A stretch of DNA of 64,000 nucleotides from Bdellovibrio bacteriovorus (lineage in GTDB: Bacteria; Bdellovibrionota; Bdellovibrionia; Bdellovibrionales; Bdellovibrionaceae). Below the pieces are notes generated by a model that was given only the letters and a program-made list of their open reading frames with translations, ran no database searches and was not told the DNA's origin. Positions 7,560 through 16,833 of the stretch are shown piece after piece. The first letter of the stretch is position 1. Each line of letters opens with the position of its first letter. The stretch lies in assembly GCF_001592745.1 (NCBI RefSeq), contig NZ_LUKD01000001.1, positions 1,804,844 through 1,868,843 of the forward strand, read 5' to 3'. A program made the position numbers and the translations under genes.

Positions 7560-8528
7560 TTATACGCGAATGCAGGCCGCGATATGATCCGGAGATTTTA
7601 GCTCCAAAGGCGGGACTATGGTCTTGCAATCCTCGATAGCCATAGGGCAGCGAGGGTGGAAATGACAGCCTGTAGGAGGGCTGATTGGCGACGGCACGTC
7701 CCCAGTCAAAATGATACGCTCGTCACGACGGCGAGGATCTGGAACTGGGATTGCTGACATCAGGGCTTTCGTATAGGGATGTTTCGGATTGCGGTAAAGC
7801 TCTTCAGCCTCTGCCATTTCAACGATTTTTCCCAAGTACATAACAGCCACACGTGTTGAAACGTGTTCAACCACCTTCAAGTCATGCGCAATAAAGATGT
7901 ATGTAAGACCGAGCTTTTGTTGAAGCTCCATCAAAAGATTGATCACTTGTGCTTGGATCGAAACGTCCAAGGCTGAAACCGGCTCGTCACACACGATCAA
8001 TTCAGGGTTCACCGCCAAAGCACGGGCAATACCCACACGCTGACGTTGACCGCCCGAGAATTCATGCGGGTAACGGTTCAAATGCTCACGACGAAGACCC
8101 ACAAGGTCGATCAATTCGTGAATACGGTCCTGACGATCTTTCACCGAGCCATAAAGGTTGTGAATGATCAACGGCTCCTCAAGGATCGAACCGATCGTCA
8201 TGCGCGGATTCAAAGAAGCAAACGGGTCTTGGAAGATGATTTGCATTTTTTTACGCATGTCACGCAACTCTTCACCTTGAATGTGCGTGATATCTTTACC
8301 GTTGTAAGAAATTTTTCCAGAAGTCGTGTCATGAAGACGAATCAAGCAACGACCCAAAGTAGATTTACCGCAACCGGATTCACCCACCAGGCCTAGCGTT
8401 TCGCCTTTTTTAAGTTCAAAGGAAATACCTTGAACCGCTTTTACCGAAGCCACTTCACGGCTGAAAAGTCCGCCATAGATCGGAAAGCTTTTAGTGACAT
8501 TTTCAACTTTCAAAAGAGGAGTGCTCAT
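7560..8528 (-). CDS. Oligopeptide/dipeptide ABC transporter ATPase, DppF/OppF type
   Basis: A 322-residue ABC ATPase. It has Walker [10 protein letters not shown], the Q-loop IFQDPFASLNP, signature FSGGQRQR, Walker B ELIVCDEP and the switch His in IFIAHDL. The C-terminal tail holds the peptide-transporter extension with GCHFHPRCPMA, where cysteines bind an iron-sulfur cluster in some relatives. Two bases separate it from the partner ATPase gene upstream, and its site GAGG lies in the end of that gene, so the two are co-translated. It should energise peptide import at the inner membrane. No permease or binding-protein gene is in the window. Confidence 0.9.
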   Translation of the reverse strand: MSTPLLKVENVTKSFPIYGGLFSREVASVKAVQGISFELKKGETLGLVGESGCGKSTLGRCLIRLHDTTSGKISYNGKDITHIQGEELRDMRKKMQIIFQDPFASLNPRMTIGSILEEPLIIHNLYGSVKDRQDRIHELIDLVGLRREHLNRYPHEFSGGQRQRVGIARALAVNPELIVCDEPVSALDVSIQAQVINLLMELQQKLGLTYIFIAHDLKVVEHVSTRVAVMYLGKIVEMAEAEELYRNPKHPYTKALMSAIPVPDPRRRDERIILTGDVPSPISPPTGCHFHPRCPMAIEDCKTIVPPLELKSPDHIAACIRV

Positions 8529-8530
8529 TC

Positions 8531-9520
8531 TTATTTTACCTCTTCAGTCAAAGGGTGGTAGCAAGCCACTTTATGAATACCGCGAAGGTTTTCAAGTGAC
8601 GGATAAGACTCGCGGCAATCGGCCTGAGCGTAAGGACAACGATCCGCAAAACGACAACCCTTAGGAAGATTGTACAAGCTAGGAACCATGCCTTTGATAG
8701 TTTTCAAGTGTTCAAGTTTGTGACCCGTTTCAAAGTGCGGGATGGAATCCAAAAGACCTTTTGTGTAAGGATGTTTTGGACGATAGAAAATATCTTCCAC
8801 TGTTCCGAACTCAACCACGCGACCCGCGTACATCACGGCAACTTCTTGGCACATCTCTGCAACAACACCCAAGTCATGCGTGATAAGAATCATGCCGGCG
8901 TTAAAGTCTTTTTGAAGTTTGCGCATAAGATCCAAGATCTGAGCTTGGATCGTTACGTCCAATGCTGTCGTTGGTTCGTCGGCAATCAAAAGTTCGGGGT
9001 TGCAGCTGATCGCCATCGCGATCATCACACGTTGTCTCATACCGCCCGAAAGCTGGTGCGGAAATTCATGGAAACGTTTTTCAGGAGCTGGGATACCCAC
9101 GATGCGAAGCATGTCGATCGCGCGCTCACGAGCTTGCTGTTTGTTCAGATCTTTTTGGTGCAGAAGAATGGCTTCTTCGATTTGATCACCGATTGTGTAG
9201 ACCGGGTTCAAAGAAGTCATAGGCTCTTGGAAAATCATCGCGATTTCGTTACCACGAATCTCGCGCATTTTAGAGTCGGTCACGTCCAAAAGGTTCTTGC
9301 CTTTGAACATAATTTTTCCGGATTCAATCTGACCTGGCTTTTGAATCAAGCGCATGATTGAAAGAGATGTAACAGATTTGCCGCAGCCAGATTCCCCAAC
9401 GATTCCAAGAGTTTGGCCCTTTTTCACATGAAAGCTGACATCGTCAACGGCGAAAAAAGAACCATCGTCGGTTTTAAAGCGCGTCTTAAGATTTTGAACC
9501 TCTAAAAGAATATCACTCAC
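8531..9520 (-). CDS. Oligopeptide/dipeptide ABC transporter ATPase, DppD/OppD type
   Basis: A 329-residue ABC ATPase, the first gene of the pair. It has Walker [10 protein letters not shown]-loop [11 protein letters not shown], signature LSGGMRQR, Walker B ELLIADEP, the switch His in LITHDLG, and a C-terminal [11 protein letters not shown] extension typical of OppD/DppD. The start is a GTG (complement of 9518-9520) giving the family-like N-terminus [11 protein letters not shown]; the Shine-Dalgarno match is weak. Together with the DppF-type neighbour it would form the ATPase heterodimer of a peptide importer whose membrane parts must lie elsewhere. Confidence 0.9.
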   Translation of the reverse strand: MSDILLEVQNLKTRFKTDDGSFFAVDDVSFHVKKGQTLGIVGESGCGKSVTSLSIMRLIQKPGQIESGKIMFKGKNLLDVTDSKMREIRGNEIAMIFQEPMTSLNPVYTIGDQIEEAILLHQKDLNKQQARERAIDMLRIVGIPAPEKRFHEFPHQLSGGMRQRVMIAMAISCNPELLIADEPTTALDVTIQAQILDLMRKLQKDFNAGMILITHDLGVVAEMCQEVAVMYAGRVVEFGTVEDIFYRPKHPYTKGLLDSIPHFETGHKLEHLKTIKGMVPSLYNLPKGCRFADRCPYAQADCRESYPSLENLRGIHKVACYHPLTEEVK

Positions 9521-9619
9521 CGGAGATGACCCCCATTTAAGGTTTCATCTTATATAGGCCTGGGGGCTCCGACGCAAGCCTACAAAGGCCCTCTGGTCCT
9601 TTTTTCTAGCGAATATGCG

Positions 9620-10282
9620 TCATGCTCTGACAGAGAGCTTTTCGAGGAGGGAATGAAGGTCCTGATAATGCCCCAAAACTCCCATCGGCTCATATTTTTC
9701 CAAGAGAGAAATTGAGGTGTACCCAAATCCAATCGCGATGGAGGGAACGCCCGCGCGCAAAGCCGAAAGAACATCGGGGATGCCATCGCCAATCATAAAA
9801 GTGTCTTGGGGAGTTCGGCTCGCAAGCTTCATCATGGTCTGAAGGGGGAGAGGGCTCGGTTTGCGTTCTTCCAAAGTATCGGCTCCAAACACATTCACCC
9901 AAGGATAGCGGTCTAAGCCAAGGTGGCTCAGAATAGCCTTCGCGGGTTTTTCGTTCTTGTTTGTGATGATGGCCACGGGGCCTTGATAAGAAGAAAGAAA
10001 ATTTTCTACGCCCGGAAAGATAGTGGTTCTATTAAACATCTCCTCTTCATAGATGCGTAAAAATTCCATTTCGAGTTCCACGATTTGTGAAGGCTCTAAA
10101 TTGTCTTCAAGAAAAAGATCTGCGATCAGCTTTTTAAGACCTTCACCGATGTGAGAAATAATGACTTCATCAGAAAGCATGATTTTGCCGTGGTTTTTCA
10201 AAGTGCGATTTACGGCAACCACGATATCGGGAGCAGAATCAATCAAAGTACCATCAAGGTCGAAAGCAAGAAGTGGGTTCAT
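9620..10282 (-). CDS. HAD-family phosphatase, phosphoglycolate phosphatase-like
   Basis: About 220 residues in the HAD superfamily. Motif I is FDLDGTLIDS near the N-terminus, with nucleophile and acid-base Asp pair. Motif II is the Thr of VAIITNK, motif III a Lys in RKPSP, and motif IV is MIGDGIPDVLSA. A helical cap sits between motifs I and II, as in Gph and related enzymes. Substrate is probably a small phosphate ester such as 2-phosphoglycolate, but this subfamily is broad. I prefer the ATG at 10282; a GTG two codons upstream is also possible. It stands alone between the peptide ATPases and an OmpA-like gene. Confidence 0.8.
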   Translation of the reverse strand: MNPLLAFDLDGTLIDSAPDIVVAVNRTLKNHGKIMLSDEVIISHIGEGLKKLIADLFLEDNLEPSQIVELEMEFLRIYEEEMFNRTTIFPGVENFLSSYQGPVAIITNKNEKPAKAILSHLGLDRYPWVNVFGADTLEERKPSPLPLQTMMKLASRTPQDTFMIGDGIPDVLSALRAGVPSIAIGFGYTSISLLEKYEPMGVLGHYQDLHSLLEKLSVRA

Positions 10283-10306
10283 GCCCACATCTTGCCGTTT
10301 TTCATT

Positions 10307-10837
10307 TTATTCCACAATCTCAAAATCCACGCGACGATCGCGCGCTTGTTGGGATTCGCTACCCATCATGTCCGATTGTACGGCGCCCATACCAATGGCT
10401 TCGATTTTTTCTTCAGGGATTCCTTTTTTTACTAAGTAATCCTGAACGGCCAGCGCTCTTTGTTCAGAGATATCCTGATTTTCACTGCTGTCACCGACAG
10501 CATCAGAAAAGCCGGTTACGCGAACGGTTTCAAAAGTGTTCAAAGATTTTTTCATTTCATCGGCAATGCCGTCCAAGGCGCGACGATTGGAAGCAGAAAG
10601 TGTGGCGCTCTTTGGTTCAAAACGAATGTTTTGTGAAAGTGCCGTGAACTTTGTACTGCGACTTAGATTTTCATCACCGGTTTTACCCAAGGCAGCTGCT
10701 GAAGACTTCGGAGCATTTGCGGACTGCGAGTTGGTCGCCGGGCGATAGTATTCTCTTGGAGGTTCTTCTTTAGTGGCGCAGGCGCTCAGGGTCCATACTG
10801 CCAAAACTGCGAGGGAGTTAACTTTTAAACGTGTCAT
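10307..10837 (-). CDS. OmpA-family lipoprotein, peptidoglycan-binding
   Basis: A 176-residue lipoprotein. The start chosen is the ATG at 10837 because AAGGAGG lies just upstream and the resulting N-terminus is a clean signal peptide with lipobox LSAC (C20). An upstream in-frame start at 10870 lacks both. Residues about 75-175 form an OmpA C-terminal domain, with TGFSDAVG, an SEQRALAV helix and a terminal RRVDFEI block that hold the peptidoglycan peptide. It should tether the outer membrane to the wall, as Pal does, though no tol genes are nearby. Confidence 0.85.
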   Translation of the reverse strand: MTRLKVNSLAVLAVWTLSACATKEEPPREYYRPATNSQSANAPKSSAAALGKTGDENLSRSTKFTALSQNIRFEPKSATLSASNRRALDGIADEMKKSLNTFETVRVTGFSDAVGDSSENQDISEQRALAVQDYLVKKGIPEEKIEAIGMGAVQSDMMGSESQQARDRRVDFEIVE

Positions 10838-10952
10838 ATATTCCTCCTTGCTTGGAACTTTCGTCTGCAAAAACCTATTATTTCGAGATAAAGAAACGCC
10901 CGCAAATTAACTTCCTGTTAACTTCATCGGAAATCTGTGAGAAGATCCCCGC

Positions 10953-11612
10953 ATGCGTGAGACGGTGTTAACTAGCAAAGAAAACTACATGAATTCCCTT
11001 CTGTTTGAAGAGAATGAGAATAAAAAATTATCGCGTCAGTATGCCGAAGAACTGGGCTTGGCGCGCATTAGTATTTCTCCTGCTGAAGCACAGCTTGTAA
11101 AAACTTTGGTGCGTCTTCACGGCACAAAAAAGTTCGTCGAGATTGGGACCCTAACAGGTCTATCCGCGCAGTATATTTTTGAAGCCTTGCCTGACGGAGG
11201 CGAGCTTTGGACCCTAGAAAAAGATCCCAAGCATGGCGAAAAATCTGCGGATGTTTTTGCAAGACTAGATCAGAGCAAAAAGAAAATTCATTTAGTGATG
11301 GGGGACGCCCGCGCAGAACTGGAAAAGATTTCTGTGTCAGGTCCTTTCGACGGTGTTTTCATCGACGGAAACAAAGCGGCTTACTTCGATTATCTTATGT
11401 GGGCCGAAAAGAATTTGCGTTCAGGTGGTTTGATCCTCGGGGACAATATTTTTCTGAGCGGTTCTGTTTGGGGTGATGCCACCACTCAAAAGTTTTCCGA
11501 AAAACAAATCAAGGTCATGCAAGATTTCAACAAGCGCCTTGCAGACCCAGCGCTCTATGAATCCGCGATCGTTCCATCCTACGAAGGCCTTTTTGTCGCC
11601 ATCAAGAAATAG
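10953..11612 (+). CDS. O-methyltransferase of the caffeoyl-CoA/catechol type
   Basis: A 219-residue class I SAM-dependent methyltransferase. Motif I is VEIGTLTGLS (about 57-66), followed by the acidic WTLEKD, the metal-binding-like VFIDGNKAAY and GGLILGDNIF blocks. This order is that of the family that methylates catechol-type hydroxyls with a divalent metal; the actual substrate is unknown. Two starts are possible, 10953 (GAGAAG upstream) or the Met at 10989. The last codons and the stop lie inside the first copy of a 44-nt repeat. Confidence 0.8.
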   Translation: MRETVLTSKENYMNSLLFEENENKKLSRQYAEELGLARISISPAEAQLVKTLVRLHGTKKFVEIGTLTGLSAQYIFEALPDGGELWTLEKDPKHGEKSADVFARLDQSKKKIHLVMGDARAELEKISVSGPFDGVFIDGNKAAYFDYLMWAEKNLRSGGLILGDNIFLSGSVWGDATTQKFSEKQIKVMQDFNKRLADPALYESAIVPSYEGLFVAIKK

Positions 11613-11647
11613 GTGCCTGCTTCTTTTTTGGGTCTACGCCGCAGCAT
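11604..11647 (+). repeat. Direct repeat copy 1 of a 44-nt element
   Basis: This copy begins in the last two codons of the methyltransferase gene and contains GGTGCCTGC, a T-rich run and GGGTCTAC. It matches the copy at 11672-11715 in 42 of 44 positions and both arms of the inverted pair at 6587-6660 over about 33 bases. Confidence 0.85.
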
Positions 11648-11671
11648 TTTTGTAGGGCTTTTGCATTTCCG

Positions 11672-11715
11672 AAGAAATAGGTGCCTGCTTCTTTTTTGGG
11701 TCTACACCGCGGCAT
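11672..11715 (+). repeat. Direct repeat copy 2 of a 44-nt element
   Basis: Second copy, 68 bp after the first and in the same orientation. It even includes the AAGAAATAG that forms the stop region of the methyltransferase gene in copy 1. That makes it look like a local duplication of the gene end together with the element. Confidence 0.85.
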
Positions 11716-11747
11716 AGTTGTGGGTGTTATGTGCGAGAAATAAGATT

Positions 11748-12554
11748 TTACGATGGCTCAACAGATTTATAGGCTTCGATCTTCATTTCAATGGAATAGT
11801 CTTTCGATGCTTCCTTCAATGGCGCCAGCAACCAGCTCCACTCCTTCACTTTTTCGTATCCAGAAAAATTAACAGGATAGTGGCCTTTGTAAATCTCGTC
11901 GCCTTTGGGGTCGCGATAAGTGACTTCGCGGTCGGCATAGATAAGTTTTGTGCCTTTGCAGGCGCTTAAATTTTTAAGATGGATTTCCGCAAAGCCCGTA
12001 CAAAGCACGTCTTTTTCTTCCAGAGTCAATGCGCGTTTGATTTTCTTTTCAATGGCTTCAATCGGAAGAAGGGCCAACTGTGAAAGAAGATTCCCTGACA
12101 CAATGAGGTCGGCGTCGAAATTAAAAAGTGTTTCTTGAGCCAGTTTGTCTTTCAGCTCGTAAAGATCTTCAAGGCTTTGCAGGTTCTCTAAACTTGCTAA
12201 ACTGCCAGATAGATCTTGTGTGATGAGCTTCACTCGTGAAGTTCTTTTAGCCAACAAATGATGACGGATCGGGTGAATCACATCCACCAAAGTGATCGAT
12301 TCAAAGTTCTTTTCTAAAAGATGCATGGGGATTTCGTGTAGGTGGGCGCTTCCCAAAATCACGACGGACTTTTTTCTAGGCAAGGCCTTAACCGTAGCTA
12401 AAAACAAATCCTGACAATTCTTAAGATGCGGAAGCCAGGCTTTTTTGCAGCGGTGATAACGGGCTTGCAAAGCGATGGATTGATAAAGAAAGCCATATTT
12501 TTTGGCGATGGCAGACGTGGGTGTAAAAAGAAAAATAAAGGCTTCGCGAATCAT
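11748..12554 (-). CDS. Rossmann-like, possible SAM-dependent methyltransferase
   Basis: A 268-residue cytoplasmic protein. After a helical N-terminal region rich in aromatic and basic residues, SVVILGSAHLHEIPM (about 63-77) followed by ITLVDVIHP looks like the first two strands of a Rossmann methyltransferase, though the glycine-rich loop is altered. DADLIVSGNLLSQL fits the fourth strand. The C-terminal part mentions no known catalytic motif. The gene is divergent from the secreted nucleotidyltransferase-like gene. The fold is reasonably supported; the enzyme activity is not. Confidence 0.55.
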   Translation of the reverse strand: MIREAFIFLFTPTSAIAKKYGFLYQSIALQARYHRCKKAWLPHLKNCQDLFLATVKALPRKKSVVILGSAHLHEIPMHLLEKNFESITLVDVIHPIRHHLLAKRTSRVKLITQDLSGSLASLENLQSLEDLYELKDKLAQETLFNFDADLIVSGNLLSQLALLPIEAIEKKIKRALTLEEKDVLCTGFAEIHLKNLSACKGTKLIYADREVTYRDPKGDEIYKGHYPVNFSGYEKVKEWSWLLAPLKEASKDYSIEMKIEAYKSVEPS

Positions 12555-12721
12555 TCTTAGGGGATACCAAAGATCTTCGGCAGGGTCATGGGTTTTTAGG
12601 CCCTGAATTTGCTCAATACCTCTTTATACGACATGAGTCTCAATTTAAGAGACTTTAGCCCACTATCTTTTAGACAGAGGGGCGCCATTTTTGCGCTCGT
12701 GGGGTTATGAGGAGTTTTTTC

Positions 12722-13588
12722 GTGTTGAAGTGGATGCAAACAGTGATTTTAGCTATGTCGATGGTTATGGGGTCTATGGCCCAAGCCTACCAATTGACGT
12801 GCAACTGGGTGTTTTCCGAAGAAGTGGAGATCTTTCTTAATCCCGATTCGCCACAAAGAATTCTAAAAGCTATCGAGCAGTATAAAGCGATCATGGGGCT
12901 GACAGAATTTAACCATAAGCCAGGCTCCTTGGATCAAGCAAAAATAAATCTACAACATCTTTCACCGGAAAAGAAAGCGGAGCTGCATAAGCTCATTTCT
13001 GAGTACTACAATGAAGTGAAGGCTTTAAAGTATAACAACGACGGTCCTTTTAAAACTTTCAAGCGTCATATTGATCTAGTTGTTGCTCGTGAAATCAATG
13101 CGGCGGAATTCTTCAAAGAGGCTATTTACAATAAAGGCCGTTCGCTGGAAGAAACATTAAGTGCTTATTACGAGCGCGTTCAGAAAATCACAAAGGTCCC
13201 TGTCGTACTTAAAGGAGAAGATGTTCTTTTAACGGCCATTCGCCTGCAAGATCGCTTCTTATCCGAGAGAGATAATACGATTGTTTTGTATGGCAGTTTT
13301 GTGAATGGAAAAGCCTATTCTAAATCAAGCGACCTGGATTTCGCCGTCATGAACCCAAGACTCGAAACGCAGATGCGTGAGACCGAGCTTCTTGGTTTAT
13401 TAAAAGAGTTCCCTTTATCGGAAGCCCAGGCTCATACAATCACTCCTGCGCAAGTGCATGGACTCGGCTCGATGAACCCTTTAGTTCTTATTGTGCGCAA
13501 GAACTACATCGTCTTGCGTGTTTATGAAAACGGTCTGCATAAGGATTTCCAGAATAAAAATGTGAAGTTTCATGAGTTCTATTTCTAG
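12722..13588 (+). CDS. Secreted nucleotidyltransferase-fold protein
   Basis: About 288 residues. An N-terminal signal peptide ends near MAQA, and one region (about 195-215) reads LYGSFVNGKAYSKSSDLDFAV. This is the GS-x(n)-DxD core of the nucleotidyltransferase superfamily (MNT/GrpB/PolB-like), with the two metal-binding Asp intact. I chose the GTG at 12722 because GAGGAG lies seven bases upstream; an ATG at 12707 is in frame and overlaps that site. Export of a nucleotidyltransferase-fold enzyme is unusual. Substrate and target are unknown. Confidence 0.65.
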   Translation: MLKWMQTVILAMSMVMGSMAQAYQLTCNWVFSEEVEIFLNPDSPQRILKAIEQYKAIMGLTEFNHKPGSLDQAKINLQHLSPEKKAELHKLISEYYNEVKALKYNNDGPFKTFKRHIDLVVAREINAAEFFKEAIYNKGRSLEETLSAYYERVQKITKVPVVLKGEDVLLTAIRLQDRFLSERDNTIVLYGSFVNGKAYSKSSDLDFAVMNPRLETQMRETELLGLLKEFPLSEAQAHTITPAQVHGLGSMNPLVLIVRKNYIVLRVYENGLHKDFQNKNVKFHEFYF

Positions 13589-13611
13589 CTCTGTGGCGAT
13601 CTTGCTGAAAA

Positions 13612-16600
13612 TTACTGAAGCGGCAACACCCGGGCGGCGCGAATATTAATCAATTCTCCGACTTTTTCGATTTGGCCATGAATTTCTAAAAGTGATCTTC
13701 CATAAATAGCTAAGCGATCTTTCTGATAAACATCCGGGTGAATCACGATATTCATAAAACCAAATTCATCTTCTAAGGTGATAAAGCACATGCCTTTCGC
13801 CGTTGGTGGTTTCTGCGTGACCGAAACCAATCCCGCCAAGCGCACTTTGGTTTTATTTTTCATGCGGGCAAGATCATCCGAAGAAAAATAGGGAACAAAA
13901 CGTTTTGACACGAGTTCATTGTTTTTTTCTTTCAAGTAAGAACGCAGAACCGAAAGGGGATGAGAGTTCACTGAATACCCCTTCGTATCGTATTCGCGTC
14001 GCAAGCGATCCCAGTTCGACTCAAAAGGAATATTTTCTGTGTCGTCGTCATCTTCCTCGTCAACTTCGAATTGTTCTTTGGGAAGACCCCACAAAAAACT
14101 TTCTTGATCTAGGCTGAGACTTTCTAAGTGCCAAATCAGATCGCGCACATTTCCATTAAAGCACTCAAAAGCTCCGGCTGCGGCAAGCTTAAGTAAAGCA
14201 CTGCGTGGAAGTTCGGTGCGGCGAATGAAGTCGGGAAGATCTTTGAAAGGGCCGTAAGCCTTGCGGGACTCTTCTACGCGACGAAGTAAAGCTTCAGGAA
14301 ATCCAAAGATAGATCGCAGTCCCACACGCATGGGATGCAGTCCCGGTCCCATGCCCTCTAAAGTGTAATCATAGTTAGATCTTTGCACGCACAATGGAAC
14401 AACCTGAACGCCATTTCTTTGCGCTTCGGCCACTAAAGTGCGGGGAGCATAAAATCCCATGGGCTGACTGTTTAAAAGCCCACACACGAAAACATCGGGG
14501 TGGTGTTTTTTAATGTAACAGCTTGCATAGGTTAAAAGAGCAAAGCTAGCCGCATGACTTTCAGGAAAACCATAGTTCGCAAAACCTTCAATAGTTTTAT
14601 AAATCTGTTCTCCGTATTCTTGACTGATTCCATGAGCGGCAAAACCATCCAAAATTCTTTTACGAATGCTTTCCATGGTTGAACGCTTCCGCCAAGCTGA
14701 AGACATAATACGACGAAGCTCATCGGCCTCACCCGGAGTAAATCCAGCCGTTGCGATCACGATCTTCATCACTTGTTCTTGAAAAATGGGAACTCCGTGA
14801 GTCTTTTCCAAAATAGGGATCAGATCATCATGAGCATAAGTGACTTTTTCTAAACCCTGACGGCGTTTTAAAAATGGATGAACCATGCCCCCTTGCAAAG
14901 GACCAGGACGAACCAGCGCCACTTCAATGACCAAATCGTAAAATGTCTTAGGCTTCATGCGAGGTAACGTCTGCATTTGGGCTCGAGACTCGATCTGAAA
15001 AACACCGACGGTGTCGGCTTTGCCAATCATTTCATAAGTCGGGGCATCGTCTTCTTGAGAAAAAGAAGCTAAATTGAAATGCAGATTTTTATGATGTTTT
15101 AAAAGCTCAAAGCATTTACGTAAACATGTCAGCATGCCCAGACTTAGAACGTCGATTTTCATCAGCTTCAAGGTGGCGACATCGTCTTTATTCCACTGGA
15201 TGACGTAACGTCCATCCATCGTCGCTTTTTCGACGGGCACCATTTCTGTGATGGGATCTTGAGTGATCAGAAAACCACCCGTATGAATTCCCAAGTGACG
15301 GGGAAAGCCACGCAGTTGTTGTGAAAGATGTAAAAACATTTTCCAGTGATTAGGATCCGTCACACCGAAGCGAGCGGCGGATTCAGGTTCTAACAAACGA
15401 CTGATCCCGTCTCGACCCATAAATTTGGCCATCGCATTGACTTTATCTAAAGGAATACCAAAAACTTTCGCCGTTTCTCGAATCGCCATGCGAGAGCGAT
15501 AACGAACGACAGTGCAGACCATAGCAGCATGGCGTTCATTGTACTTTTCATAGATATGCTGAATCACTTCTTCACGGCGACTGTGCTCAAAGTCGATATC
15601 AATATCCGGCGGTTCGCGACGTTCACGAGAAATAAATCGTTCAAAGAGCAAAGAGATTTTTATCGGGTCCACTGAAGTAAGACCGATGCAATAACAAACC
15701 ACCGAGTTCGCTGCAGATCCGCGACCTTGATATAAAATCCCCCGGCTTTTTGCGAAGTCGCAGATTTCTTTCAAAGTCAGAAAATAGTCTTCGTATTCAA
15801 GCTCTTTAATCAGCGCGAGTTCATACTCGATCTGACTGATGATTTTCTGGGAGACTCCTTCAGGATAACGTTCCTTTGCGCCCAGCAAAGCCAGATTGCG
15901 CAAGTGTTCTGAAGGCGTGGTGTTTTCGGGCAAATTCGAATGCGGATAGCGATAGCGAATTTCGTCCAAAGAAAAATTCACACGTCCGGCGATCTCCACA
16001 GTTTTTTCCACAAGATCTAAGCGATCTTGCCATAATGAAGACAGATCTTCGATGCTGCGGTAAGCTCGCTCGGCATTCTGAATCAGCTTATCTTTAGCTT
16101 CAAACAAAGTAGTGTGATGTAAAATGCAGGTGATAACGTCAAACAAGGGCTTTCTGTCGGGCGTGTGCATGAACGGGCGCTGTGTGACAAAAAGCTGAGC
16201 TTGATATTTTTCTTCTAAAAGAAAAGCCTGACGGCAGAACTCTTGCGACTCCCAAGTCAGATCCCGCCAAATCGGCAGATAAAGACGATCACCGAAAATC
16301 TTTTCTAATTTTTCATAGCGCTCGGAACTCCAAGGAGGAATGGCCAAACATAAAAGACCTTTGTTGTGCTCGGCCACTTGCTCTAAAGAAAGTTTTGAAA
16401 AACCTTTCGCCGCTTGTCTTTTACCTAAAGTCAGAAGTTTGCAAAGATGAGAATAACCTTCTTTATTAATGGGAATCAGAGTGACGGACGTTTCATCGGT
16501 CAAAGTCAGCTCAGAACCTACGAGATATTTAAAGCCCTCTTTAGCTTGAACAGAAGCTTCAAACATCGAAGGGGATTTGACTGAAAGAAATCCGCGCACC

Positions 16601-16833
16601 ACGCCGTAAAGACCATTTAGGTCACAAATGCCGACGCCGTCATAATCAAGCTTGATAGCTTCAATCACCATCTCTTCAGGTGAAGAAGCTCCTTGCAGAA
16701 AAGAAAAATTGCTGCGACCTAAAAGTTCAACAAAGCCTTTGGCGCGAGGCTTAGGTTTAGCCACGCTTTTCTGGGATTGCGACGATAAGGCGGGAAGCTT
16801 AACTTTGTGATTTCCACTAATCAAAATAGCCAT
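13612..16833 (-). CDS. dnaE2: Error-prone DNA polymerase III alpha subunit DnaE2
   Basis: A 1073-residue C-family DNA polymerase of the DnaE2 (ImuC) type, which extends from damaged templates in mutagenic repair. The PHP domain begins near residue 33, but its first metal motif is degraded (GRSNFSF at 39-46 instead of an HxH form), so proofreading is unlikely. The polymerase acids are present in PDIDIDF (D410, D412, D414), preceded by GRGSAANSV. A C-terminal OB domain (about 965-1060) is present. Length is normal for DnaE2. The start overlaps imuB by 17 nt, and the cassette is co-transcribed under a LexA-like operator. Confidence 0.95.
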   Translation of the reverse strand: MAILISGNHKVKLPALSSQSQKSVAKPKPRAKGFVELLGRSNFSFLQGASSPEEMVIEAIKLDYDGVGICDLNGLYGVVRGFLSVKSPSMFEASVQAKEGFKYLVGSELTLTDETSVTLIPINKEGYSHLCKLLTLGKRQAAKGFSKLSLEQVAEHNKGLLCLAIPPWSSERYEKLEKIFGDRLYLPIWRDLTWESQEFCRQAFLLEEKYQAQLFVTQRPFMHTPDRKPLFDVITCILHHTTLFEAKDKLIQNAERAYRSIEDLSSLWQDRLDLVEKTVEIAGRVNFSLDEIRYRYPHSNLPENTTPSEHLRNLALLGAKERYPEGVSQKIISQIEYELALIKELEYEDYFLTLKEICDFAKSRGILYQGRGSAANSVVCYCIGLTSVDPIKISLLFERFISRERREPPDIDIDFEHSRREEVIQHIYEKYNERHAAMVCTVVRYRSRMAIRETAKVFGIPLDKVNAMAKFMGRDGISRLLEPESAARFGVTDPNHWKMFLHLSQQLRGFPRHLGIHTGGFLITQDPITEMVPVEKATMDGRYVIQWNKDDVATLKLMKIDVLSLGMLTCLRKCFELLKHHKNLHFNLASFSQEDDAPTYEMIGKADTVGVFQIESRAQMQTLPRMKPKTFYDLVIEVALVRPGPLQGGMVHPFLKRRQGLEKVTYAHDDLIPILEKTHGVPIFQEQVMKIVIATAGFTPGEADELRRIMSSAWRKRSTMESIRKRILDGFAAHGISQEYGEQIYKTIEGFANYGFPESHAASFALLTYASCYIKKHHPDVFVCGLLNSQPMGFYAPRTLVAEAQRNGVQVVPLCVQRSNYDYTLEGMGPGLHPMRVGLRSIFGFPEALLRRVEESRKAYGPFKDLPDFIRRTELPRSALLKLAAAGAFECFNGNVRDLIWHLESLSLDQESFLWGLPKEQFEVDEEDDDDTENIPFESNWDRLRREYDTKGYSVNSHPLSVLRSYLKEKNNELVSKRFVPYFSSDDLARMKNKTKVRLAGLVSVTQKPPTAKGMCFITLEDEFGFMNIVIHPDVYQKDRLAIYGRSLLEIHGQIEKVGELINIRAARVLPLQ

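Noticed and set aside
8708..9361. A 217-codon plus-strand frame inside the OppD-type gene
   Set aside because: It is an antisense shadow: the minus strand encodes a complete ABC ATPase with all motifs.
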